DNA of 64,000 bases from Ezakiella sp. (GTDB lineage Bacteria > Bacillota > Clostridia > Tissierellales > Peptoniphilaceae), in NCBI GenBank assembly GCA_022778715.1, contig JALFRW010000008.1, forward strand, positions 1 to 64,000. Direction: 5' to 3'. Shown here piece by piece: positions 1 through 8,299 of the stretch (its first letter is position 1; every line of letters starts with the position of its first letter). The notes under the pieces are model-generated. The model was not told where the DNA came from and ran no database searches. It was given only the letters and a program-made list of their open reading frames with translations. The position numbers and the translations under genes are program-made.

Positions 1-93
1 TCTCTTTTCTTTAACTCCTTCAGGCGTATCTGCCCATTTTCCTTTTCTGTACAATTGTACGCATTCTTTTTTAAATTCATAACTATATTTCAT
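1..93 (-). CDS. Partial IS3-like transposase OrfA (HTH), cut by the window edge
   Basis: Minus-strand translation MKYSYEFKKECVQLYRKGKWADTPEGVKEKR... resembles the N-terminus of IS3-family OrfA; preceded by GGAGGGT. Confidence 0.65.
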   Translation of the reverse strand, partial: MKYSYEFKKECVQLYRKGKWADTPEGVKEKR

Positions 94-107
94 AAAAATA
101 CCCTCCT

Positions 108-135
108 TACCGGGTTGTCCAGTAAAGAGGGTACA
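108..135. mobile_element. Putative terminal inverted repeat (one end) of the IS element
   Basis: Minus strand reads TGTACCCTCTTTACTGGACAACCCGGTA just upstream of the transposase start; TGTAC...GGACA resembles IS150-like ends. Confidence 0.55.
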
Positions 136-161
136 TATCATAATTAACAACCCGCTATTTT

Positions 162-1499
162 TTATCTGGATTCGACAGATATACGTTTTTCTGCCGGCCT
201 AAATGAAAATCTTGAGTATACTTCGCTTAGGCATAAGCTTAGAGCAAATGGAAGCACCCAGCCAAGGCCAACACTTGAGAGCGGCAATTTACTTGCGAGC
301 GCACTTAATACAGGTAAAGTGATTCCGGCAGTTTTAAATCCGTCTATCACGGAAATAAAAAGAGTTACATATACAGAAATTTTGTAGGTCTGCTTTGATA
401 AATTTAGAAAATCTTGTGAAAGAGCCATAAGAATCAATATGATGGCTACCGGATATATTGTATTTAATACTGGAACTGAAAATTTTAGGATAGTATCTAA
501 TCCAAAGTTTGCAAGCACCAAGGACACGAATGTGAATATAAATACCCAGGATTTGTAAGAGAGTTTTTCTTTAGTAAGCGTTGTGAAATATTGGCTAACG
601 CTAGTTATTAATCCAACTGCTGTGGAAAGGCAAGCTATTGTAAAGATCAAAATCATAACGACTGAACCAAATGCACCGAACACGTCATGTGTGACATTAA
701 ACAAAAGTTTTCCGCCATTTGATGCTCCGGCATATTGAAGAGAACTCATTTTTCCGACTTTTGCTAAGAGTGCATAGACCACAAAGAGCACAGAACCTGC
801 AAGAAGACCAGAACGTGATACATATTTTAAAACGGTTTTGTCGTCTTTGATTTGAAATTTTCTAACTGCAAGCGAGATTACAAATCCGAAATTTAGAGCT
901 GCAAGAGCATCTAAAGTGTTGTATCCTTCAAGAAAGCCCGTTGTAAGAGGAGTGCTGTATTTTGGGCTTACTTCGCCAATTGCACTTGGGTATTTTACAA
1001 ACACACCAACTGCGAATATTGCAATCAATGTTAAAAGCAGCGGAGTTAATACTTTTCCGATTCTATCCACCAATTTTTTGGGATTTAAACTTAAGAAAAA
1101 TGACCAGCCGAAAAATGCTAAGGTGTATAACAAACGATATATTGCTTCACTTCTTTCGCCAAGATATGGCACAACAGACATTTCAAAAGCAAGACTTGCG
1201 TTTCGCGGAATTGCGATACCGGGTCCTATTGCTAAAAAAATAACTGCAGGGAAGACAAATGCAAACAAATTGCCCACTTTTTTGCCTAAATTCTGGATGC
1301 CATTTGTTTTTGCAACTGCAAGGATTCCAAGAACGGGAAGCACTACGGCGGTTATCGTAAAGCCCATGAGAGCAGGAAACATATTTTTTGCTCCCAAATT
1401 GCCAAGCATTGGTGGGAAGATAAGGTTTCCGGCACCGAAGAACATTGAAAATAGTAATAAACTAATACTTAAAAATTCTTTTTTTGATAATTTTTTCAT
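162..1499 (-). CDS. brnQ: Branched-chain amino acid transport protein BrnQ
   Basis: 445 aa, MKKLSKKEFLSISLLLFSMFFGAGNLIFPPMLG..., LIVCS family hallmark; RBS CGGAGGAAAT. Confidence 0.93.
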   Translation of the reverse strand: MKKLSKKEFLSISLLLFSMFFGAGNLIFPPMLGNLGAKNMFPALMGFTITAVVLPVLGILAVAKTNGIQNLGKKVGNLFAFVFPAVIFLAIGPGIAIPRNASLAFEMSVVPYLGERSEAIYRLLYTLAFFGWSFFLSLNPKKLVDRIGKVLTPLLLTLIAIFAVGVFVKYPSAIGEVSPKYSTPLTTGFLEGYNTLDALAALNFGFVISLAVRKFQIKDDKTVLKYVSRSGLLAGSVLFVVYALLAKVGKMSSLQYAGASNGGKLLFNVTHDVFGAFGSVVMILIFTIACLSTAVGLITSVSQYFTTLTKEKLSYKSWVFIFTFVSLVLANFGLDTILKFSVPVLNTIYPVAIILILMALSQDFLNLSKQTYKISVYVTLFISVIDGFKTAGITLPVLSALASKLPLSSVGLGWVLPFALSLCLSEVYSRFSFRPAEKRISVESR

Positions 1500-1534
1500 A
1501 ATTTCCTCCGAAATAAATTTTTAATATATAAACT

Positions 1535-1790
1535 AAAAAGCCCCTTGTCATATATATGACAAAGGGCGAAAGATCCGCGGTACCACCTTTATTTCTCTAT
1601 ATAAAATAGAGACACTTAACACATCCAACAATGCGCTGTGCTGATAACGGACACAAACCCGGAAGCCACTACTATTGTTTCACAACTTCTGACCTTAAGA
1701 TGATTTTCGCATATCGTCGCACATTGGTTCACACCGACCACCAACTCTCTGAAGTACTAAGATACCTACTCTTTCTTAGAATTTATATAT
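1535..1790 (-). promoter_or_regulatory. T-box riboswitch leader of brnQ
   Basis: Minus strand has AAGAGTAG, GAGAG...GGTGGTCGGTGTGAACCAA stem I features, the T-box AAAGGTGGTACCGCGG and a terminator GCCCTTTGTCATATATATGACAAGGGGCTTTTT. Confidence 0.93.
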
Positions 1791-1941
1791 TAAATTGTAT
1801 TATATACTTCCGAATATTATTTGTCAAGTATTTTTTTGTAAAAAATATAAAATTTTTTAAATTTATATAAAAATTCTACACGATGAGCATAAAAAAGAAT
1901 AAATATTAATTTGGTTATATATGATATAGTATGACGATGGA

Positions 1942-2385
1942 TTATCTTTTGCTACTAAACGGAAATTTAAATTCATATCCATTATATTTAAAACTCATAG
2001 TTTCCATTTCTTTGCCGTCATAATCAGACAATGCCTTGTATATGAGAGAGGTAAAAGTTTCTAAATTTTCTTTATTTAGCAAATGTTTTTTTCTGAGCTT
2101 TAAAAAAGTTTCCTTATCGGTGAAAACGTCGCTGAACAGTTCATTATTTTCAAGAGAAATAAAATTGTCCGCTTCACTTTTTTTGTCAAATTTATTATTT
2201 ATTATTTTTTTATAATATTCTAAAGCACGATTTATTGTTTGATATTCAGATTCACTTAAAGTTATATCGTGTTTTAAAACTTTTGCGCTTAAAGATGTTT
2301 CGATTATATTATTATTGAAATTAGCTACTACAAACGCAATAAAAATTATTAGCAAATAATAAAAAGAAAATTTATGATTTTTCAA
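1942..2385 (-). CDS. Hypothetical protein with N-terminal TM/signal anchor; likely TTG start
   Basis: Track ORF start (2427) overlaps the upstream gene; GAGGTGG-TAAA-TTG at 2385 gives MKNHKFSFYYLLIIFIAFVVANF... Confidence 0.6.
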   Translation of the reverse strand: MKNHKFSFYYLLIIFIAFVVANFNNNIIETSLSAKVLKHDITLSESEYQTINRALEYYKKIINNKFDKKSEADNFISLENNELFSDVFTDKETFLKLRKKHLLNKENLETFTSLIYKALSDYDGKEMETMSFKYNGYEFKFPFSSKR

Positions 2386-2386
2386 T

Positions 2387-2578
2387 TTACCACCTCGTAT
2401 ATAATGGGAGGTAGTTAACATCGACACTGTATTGTTTATTAGCTTCGTTATAGTAAATTTTGAAGCCTTTCGGACACAAAATCATATATATGACATAAAT
2501 TGTCATAAATAGGTATAATATAACTTGAAGCCATATTTCTGTTTTTGTTTTATTTTCATTTGGATAATTCATTTTCAT
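2387..2578 (-). CDS. Small hypothetical membrane protein (63 aa)
   Basis: MKMNYPNENKTKTEIWLQVILYLFMTIYVIYMILCPKGF..., one predicted TM helix. Confidence 0.55.
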   Translation of the reverse strand: MKMNYPNENKTKTEIWLQVILYLFMTIYVIYMILCPKGFKIYYNEANKQYSVDVNYLPLYTRW

Positions 2579-2607
2579 TTAAACCTCATTTCATAAAAAA
2601 TGTTAAG

Positions 2608-2651
2608 TACAATAAACATAGATAATTAAAAAATTATCTATGTTTATTGTA
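2608..2651 (-). terminator. Perfect 20-bp inverted repeat, probable terminator of the secreted-protein gene
   Basis: TACAATAAACATAGATAATT-aaaa-AATTATCTATGTTTATTGTA; a T-run follows about 7 nt after the arm on the minus strand. Confidence 0.6.
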
Positions 2652-2654
2652 TCA

Positions 2655-2679
2655 TAATTGTAATGTCACATTACAATTA
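2655..2679. repeat. 25-bp palindrome, possible operator
   Basis: TAATTGTAATGT-c-ACATTACAATTA, perfect 12-bp arms. Confidence 0.6.
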
Positions 2680-2693
2680 AATTTGAAACCTTT

Positions 2694-3293
2694 TTAAATT
2701 TCTTTATATTTTTTCTTTAAGAACATCATATATTCTCTGCCCGGTGAAATCCAGCCATCTCTAACATGGATTCTTTGTATATAGCCACCACCTTCAATGA
2801 ATTCAACATCCGGATAATCCCATCTTGTATAAACAGAAAATTGAACTTCCGCTTCAATGACAGGTCTGGATAACCATTCCTCGGTGTTTCTATATCCATC
2901 TATTGCTCTATCAATTGCTATTAATCCTTCCATTGTAGTTTCTTGAATTGCTCTAACCTCTTCGTTTTTAGCAATTCTAATAAGTGCCCTAATGCCTGCC
3001 ACTGCGGTTGAAACTTCGTATCCAAATACTACTTTAACAACACTATCAACAGCAAAATCCCCAATATACTCTGCTAGTATTGAAGGATTTTTGTTGTCAA
3101 GCGATTCATAATAAGCATGAGTATATTCCCTAAGTGCATATAATTCATCTAAATTCAATCTAAAGGTTTTTAAGTATTCACCTCTTAACGGTCTCACATC
3201 TAAATTATCGTCATTTGCAGCAAACGATGTAATACTGCACATTAAAGAGATTGCTAATATTATAGCAATAACATTCACATAATGTTTTTTCAT
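2694..3293 (-). CDS. Hypothetical secreted protein
   Basis: Signal peptide MKKHYVNVIAIILAISLMCSITSFAAND after GGAGGAATT; start at 3293 preferred over 3311. Confidence 0.7.
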   Translation of the reverse strand: MKKHYVNVIAIILAISLMCSITSFAANDDNLDVRPLRGEYLKTFRLNLDELYALREYTHAYYESLDNKNPSILAEYIGDFAVDSVVKVVFGYEVSTAVAGIRALIRIAKNEEVRAIQETTMEGLIAIDRAIDGYRNTEEWLSRPVIEAEVQFSVYTRWDYPDVEFIEGGGYIQRIHVRDGWISPGREYMMFLKKKYKEI

Positions 3294-3398
3294 AATTCCT
3301 CCTTCAAACAAAGTTTATACATTCAAAATCCACAATTCTATCATTCAAAAGAATAATATTTGTTTATATTATATTATTTCATATTTGAACACCTGCTT

Positions 3399-3989
3399 TC
3401 ATAATTTATTATTAATAATCGTATATAGAAAATATTGACTAAAATCATCTCTGGAAAATAATTTTAAATTAATATTTGCTACATAAAATTGATTAATGCC
3501 GGATATGCCGATTTTTTTATATATTTTAGAAATTTCAGAAGAAAGCCCATTGGTAGTATAGAGCAATTTAGAAGCTATACTTTTAATAGAATGGCTTATT
3601 AAATATTCTTTTAGCAGTAATAAATCTTTAAATTTTAAATCGTTATCAATATTTATAACTATTGGCTTATTTTCTAAAATTGTATGTATAAAATTATTTA
3701 CAACAATAGTGTTATCGTATAAGTAAAAATAATTAGCACCTGCTTTAATAGCTTTCATATGACTGAATAAAGAATATGTATGACTGAAAATATATATTTT
3801 TTCTTTGTTACGCTTGATAAAATCAATTAGAATATCGAAATAGGCAGCATTTATAATAAAAATACAGTTATCTGAAAGATTCGCAGAATTATAATATCCA
3901 AAATCAATGACATTACATGAATATATTTCTTTTAAATAGTTTTTAAGCTCACCAAGATTAGAAAGATAATATACATTTTTATTATTCAT
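3399..3989 (-). CDS. Response-regulator-like protein with LuxR-type HTH-like C-terminus
   Basis: C-terminus LLLLKEYLISHSIKSIASKLLYTTNGLSSEISKIYKKIGISGINQFYVANINLKL resembles a GerE/LuxR HTH; GGAGGGTAAAATG at 3989. Confidence 0.5.
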   Translation of the reverse strand: MNNKNVYYLSNLGELKNYLKEIYSCNVIDFGYYNSANLSDNCIFIINAAYFDILIDFIKRNKEKIYIFSHTYSLFSHMKAIKAGANYFYLYDNTIVVNNFIHTILENKPIVINIDNDLKFKDLLLLKEYLISHSIKSIASKLLYTTNGLSSEISKIYKKIGISGINQFYVANINLKLFSRDDFSQYFLYTIINNKL

Positions 3990-4142
3990 TTTACCCTCCA
4001 TACATATATTAACACAATCTGAGTAATAAGTAAATGCTATTTTTACGTTTGACGTTTTTGAGTACAAATATATTAATAGGTTATTGAATTATTTTTTGAA
4101 ATATATTAAAATCGATATATTAATTTAAATAACGAGGTAAAT

Positions 4143-4619
4143 ATGGATTACGAAAGAATTATTTTTAATATAAAATTGCAATTACACAAAGAGTCAAATC
4201 CGCTTGCAAATTTGTGCAATTCACTTGCTTTTATTTATGAATTGGAAGATGTCAGTTGGGCGGGAATTTATTTTTTTGATGGTAATGAACTCGTGCTTGG
4301 ACCATTTCAAGGCAAAGCTGCCTGTAATAGAATAAAACCTCAAAGTGGAGTTTGTGGAGCAGCTTTTTCAGATTTAAAAACTTATGTAGTGAAAAATGTA
4401 CATGATTTTCCCGGCCACATCGCTTGCGATTTTAACACAAATTCTGAAATTGTTTTACCGATTATTATTGATGGAAAAGCAATCGGTGTGTTGGATCTTG
4501 ATTCTTATAAACCGGCAAGATTTGATGAGTATGACAAAGAGAAACTGGAACAAATCCTTTCAATTCTAACTGATGCCGGAGTATTTAATATATTCAAAAA
4601 AACACGAGGTTTCAATTAA
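4143..4619 (+). CDS. msrC: GAF-domain free methionine-(R)-sulfoxide reductase
   Basis: 158 aa with ...PFQGKAACNRIKPQSGVCGAAF...FPGHIACDFNTNSEIVLP..., the fRMsr cysteine signature. Confidence 0.87.
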   Translation: MDYERIIFNIKLQLHKESNPLANLCNSLAFIYELEDVSWAGIYFFDGNELVLGPFQGKAACNRIKPQSGVCGAAFSDLKTYVVKNVHDFPGHIACDFNTNSEIVLPIIIDGKAIGVLDLDSYKPARFDEYDKEKLEQILSILTDAGVFNIFKKTRGFN

Positions 4620-4633
4620 GAAACCTCTTATTT

Positions 4634-5623
4634 TTAGTCATTTAGAACTATATCCTCAAGCATTGCATAGGATTTTTCTAACAAGTCATATTCAGGAATA
4701 TAACATACGGCGATAAGTTCGTCAGGCTGGTATTTTTCTTTTAGTTGACGCCATTTTTTAACTGCTTCATCTTTAACTCCGCCGATATGAAGTCCGCGCA
4801 TTGTGCGAAGTGCAAATTTTTCCATTGAAGTTAAATTTGGAGCTTCGTCCGGATTAATTTTCTCGAAGGCTTTACGATCTTTAACATTTAAAGTTTGCAG
4901 AAAAACTTGAATTGCATTAAATTCCAGTGCATCTGCATCGGTTTTGTTGTCTGCAATATTTGCAGACAGTCCAAGGATCGTGTATGGTTTGTCAAGATAT
5001 TTGCCCGGTTTAAAGTGAGTTCTATAATATTTGAAAGCCGATTCAACTGAGCGTGGAGCAAAGTGACCGGCAAATGAATATGGAAGTCCCAATTTTGCTG
5101 CAACTGTTGCAGAATCAAGAGAACTACCTAGAATTGTTACAGGGATTTTGGATCCGCTTCCTGGAAAAGGAGCAACTTTCAAATCGTGGTTTTCGTCATA
5201 AAAATAGCGAAGCAGCTCTTCAATTGCATCTTGGAATCCGTCTAATTTGTAGGGGTTTCGGCAAATCAACCTGGCAGTTTCGACATCGGTTCCGGGAGCT
5301 CTTCCAATTCCAAGATCGATTCTACCGGGATAAATTGCATCCAGTGTTCCATATTTTTCAGCCACTTGAAAGACAATGTGGTTGGGAAGCATTACGCCGC
5401 CGGCACCTACTCTGATTCTGGAAGTATTTTCAGCAATGTGAGCTATAACTACTTCTGTTGCAGAACATAATACACCTTGACTATTGTGGTGTTCTGCAAC
5501 CCAATATCTGGTAAAATCGTGTTTGTCTGCAAATTTTGCAAGATTAACCGCCCTGTCAAACGACTCTTTCATGGTTTCATGACTATATTTTGGAACTAAA
5601 TTTAAAATCGATACTCTTGTCAT
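4634..5623 (-). CDS. LLM-class flavin-dependent oxidoreductase (luciferase-like)
   Basis: MTRVSILNLVPKYSHETMKESFDRAVNLAKFADKHDFTRYWVAEHHN...; start at 5623 with AGAGGTG. Confidence 0.88.
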   Translation of the reverse strand: MTRVSILNLVPKYSHETMKESFDRAVNLAKFADKHDFTRYWVAEHHNSQGVLCSATEVVIAHIAENTSRIRVGAGGVMLPNHIVFQVAEKYGTLDAIYPGRIDLGIGRAPGTDVETARLICRNPYKLDGFQDAIEELLRYFYDENHDLKVAPFPGSGSKIPVTILGSSLDSATVAAKLGLPYSFAGHFAPRSVESAFKYYRTHFKPGKYLDKPYTILGLSANIADNKTDADALEFNAIQVFLQTLNVKDRKAFEKINPDEAPNLTSMEKFALRTMRGLHIGGVKDEAVKKWRQLKEKYQPDELIAVCYIPEYDLLEKSYAMLEDIVLND

Positions 5624-5804
5624 TAAATCACCTCTTTTTATTAATACATATATACCCAAATTGAAAACAATTATTTAATTAATTTTATTAATATTATAAT
5701 TAAATAATTAACTAGATAGAAGTGATTATTAAGGAATAGTTATGGGTATTATATAAGTGCTTGAGTGATTAAGCGAAATTTAATTAAATGTAAGGAGGAC
5801 AAAT

Positions 5805-6389
5805 ATGTTAACAGATTTATTTATCGAAAATTTGATTGGCCAAGAAATTGGTGATTTCAATGTGACCGCATATAAAGATGGCGAATTTTTCAATGTTGAA
5901 AAAGACGACCTAAAGGGAAAATGGAGTGTGTTTTTCTTCTATCCAGGAGATTTTACATTCGTTTGCCCGACAGAACTGGAAGACTTAGCTGAAAATTATG
6001 AAAAATTTCAAGCAATTGGATGCGACGTCTATTCAATTTCAACTGACTCTGAATTTGTTCACAAAGCATGGCAAGATGCCAGTCCGTCAATTGCAAAGAT
6101 TCAATACACAATGCTTTCAGACAGAACCAGACAGTTGGGAGAAATGTTCGGCGTTTATGTTCCGGAAGAAGGACAAAATTTAAGAGGAACATTTATCATA
6201 AATCCGGATCTAAAGATTTCGGCTTATGAAATTCACGATATGGGAATTGGACGTGATGCTTTAAGTCTCTTAAGAAAAGTGGAAGCAAGTCAATTTGTAT
6301 TTGAACATGGCGATAAAGTTTGCCCGGCGAAATGGACACCGGGAGATGATGTTCTAACACCGGGTATCGATTTAGTGGGTAAGTTATAA
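5805..6389 (+). CDS. ahpC: Peroxiredoxin, AhpC type
   Basis: FFFYPGDFTFVCPTELEDLAENYEKF...VCPAKWTPGDDVL. Confidence 0.92.
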   Translation: MLTDLFIENLIGQEIGDFNVTAYKDGEFFNVEKDDLKGKWSVFFFYPGDFTFVCPTELEDLAENYEKFQAIGCDVYSISTDSEFVHKAWQDASPSIAKIQYTMLSDRTRQLGEMFGVYVPEEGQNLRGTFIINPDLKISAYEIHDMGIGRDALSLLRKVEASQFVFEHGDKVCPAKWTPGDDVLTPGIDLVGKL

Positions 6390-6400
6390 ATTTGAATTTC

Positions 6401-6440
6401 TTGAAAAAAGACTCCAGTGCCTATGCATAGGGTCTTTTTT
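6401..6440 (+). terminator. Rho-independent terminator downstream of ahpC
   Basis: ttgaaaaaagactccagtgcctatgcatagggtctttttt. Confidence 0.75.
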
Positions 6441-6665
6441 AGTATGATTATAATTTTAATTAAAAATAAATAATAATAGATATTTATTAGTTATATATTG
6501 TAAAAATATTTTTAATATGTTATCATATAGGAGATCAAATATCTTTCAATCAGAGTTTTAAAATACATATTACAAACCAGACCGGTTAAGACAGGAGAAA
6601 CTACTCAATCTTTTACTTGGGCATCAGGTTTAAGTATTAATTGCAGTAATGGCAAGTAGTTCAAG

Positions 6666-6689
6666 TTAAGGAGGGTGTTCCCTCCTTAA
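6666..6689. repeat. Perfect inverted repeat upstream of the ABC exporter pair
   Basis: TTAAGGAGGG-TGTT-CCCTCCTTAA. Confidence 0.75.
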
Positions 6690-6712
6690 TACATAAAAAC
6701 AAGGGAGAAATT

Positions 6713-8290
6713 ATGAAAAAAAGTAAATTTACAAAGAGCTTAATATTTGTTTTGTTATTTTTTATGTCGGCGTTAGAGATATTAACAACAATATTCAATG
6801 GAAGACTTATAACTGTTTTGGAAAAACAATCCGATTTATCCATTATAATTAAGTTTATGGCATATTTTTTTGTAGCAATTTTCCTTTCAATTGTTTTAAA
6901 TTATTGTTTTCAAATTGTGGTGGCAAAATATATTGAGAAAGAAAAATTTAACAAGAAATCTAAAATTATAAACAATCTTCGAATGAGCGATGCGAAAGAA
7001 TTCAGAAATATTGATTCTTCATATATTGCAATGCGTCTTGACGGAGATATGGATGCTGTGTTGAATTTTAAATTTAAACAATATTATCCAAGTATATTTA
7101 AAATAATAAAAATGGCTGTTATGATGGGTATAGTTTTTTATATTGACAAGTATGTGTTTCTATTTTTATTGTTTGGAATGCCGCTTATGTATTTTGTCTA
7201 CAAGGCTTCAAAAGAAAAAATCACAACAACTGCGAATGAAATGATGGACACGGATGCAAAATATTATTCGGCTTTTAATTCCAGAGTAAGCAATGTTGTA
7301 GAAATTGTTCAGGTTGGAAATTATGATAATGTTGACAAAAATTTTGATAATATTTTCAGAAGAGCATACGATGCTTATATGAAATTTATGGGACTTGATG
7401 CAAAATTCGATTCTATTATAAATCTTTTGATGTTTGGAATTCAAATTGTAATTATGGTTTTTGCCGGATACAAAGTTTTTAACGGTGATATGTATTTGGG
7501 AGATATGTCTAATTTGTTTCAATTTAGCACTGCAATTTTAATAAGTGTTATGATGTTAACGGGACTGGGTAAAGATTATAGAAAGATTATGGCCAGCGAA
7601 AACAAGCTTAAAACATTTGACAATATAGAAAAACTTGATGAAGGTACAAAAGAAATTTCAAACGTGGAGAATCTTTCGTATGATATTACTTTTGGTTTTG
7701 ACGACAATATTTTATATTCAAATTTTGAAGGCGAATTGAATAATGGAAATATTTATATCATTAATGCCCAAAATGGGAAGGGAAAGACAACTCTATATAA
7801 AATTTTAACCGGCGTTATCAAAGACGATAAGGCAAAAATTTATGTAAATGGTATAGATTTAAAAGATATTAATGCGATTAAATTTAGAAAAGATTTAGTT
7901 GATGTCGTCTTTCAAACACCGAGGACGAGAATTAGTACACCAAAAGAATTCTTTGAACAAAATGTTAGGGTTAACAATTATGAGAAATTGAATAAGTTGT
8001 TAAATGAAAGTTTTAAAAATACAGAAGTTGTAAATGAAACAATAAAATCGACTTACGATAAGAATTTCAAAGATTTATCCGGAGGCGAAAGACAACTGAT
8101 ATTTATTTTGTCTTCTATGTTAAAAAATAAAAATATTCAAATATATGATGAACCGACAAGCAATTTGGATGTGAAAAAGAAGCAATGGTTTATGGATGAA
8201 ATAAAAAAAATAAAGAATGACAGAATTATTCTTATTATTTCACACGATGATGACTTAAAGCAAATCGCTGATAAAATTATAGATTTTTAG
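6713..8290 (+). CDS. ABC transporter, fused permease/ATP-binding protein
   Basis: N-terminal TM domain; P-loop NAQNGKGKTTLYK, signature LSGGERQ, Walker B IQIYDEPTSNLD. Confidence 0.85.
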   Translation: MKKSKFTKSLIFVLLFFMSALEILTTIFNGRLITVLEKQSDLSIIIKFMAYFFVAIFLSIVLNYCFQIVVAKYIEKEKFNKKSKIINNLRMSDAKEFRNIDSSYIAMRLDGDMDAVLNFKFKQYYPSIFKIIKMAVMMGIVFYIDKYVFLFLLFGMPLMYFVYKASKEKITTTANEMMDTDAKYYSAFNSRVSNVVEIVQVGNYDNVDKNFDNIFRRAYDAYMKFMGLDAKFDSIINLLMFGIQIVIMVFAGYKVFNGDMYLGDMSNLFQFSTAILISVMMLTGLGKDYRKIMASENKLKTFDNIEKLDEGTKEISNVENLSYDITFGFDDNILYSNFEGELNNGNIYIINAQNGKGKTTLYKILTGVIKDDKAKIYVNGIDLKDINAIKFRKDLVDVVFQTPRTRISTPKEFFEQNVRVNNYEKLNKLLNESFKNTEVVNETIKSTYDKNFKDLSGGERQLIFILSSMLKNKNIQIYDEPTSNLDVKKKQWFMDEIKKIKNDRIILIISHDDDLKQIADKIIDF

Positions 8291-8299
8291 GAGATTCGT

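Noticed and set aside
916-1524. 202-aa + strand ORF
   Set aside because: Antisense to brnQ; composition is the mirror of a TM protein gene, no RBS
5680-5720. PerR/Fur-like box upstream of ahpC (ttataattaaataatta)
   Set aside because: AT-rich and only one half-site matches the TTATAATnATTATAA consensus
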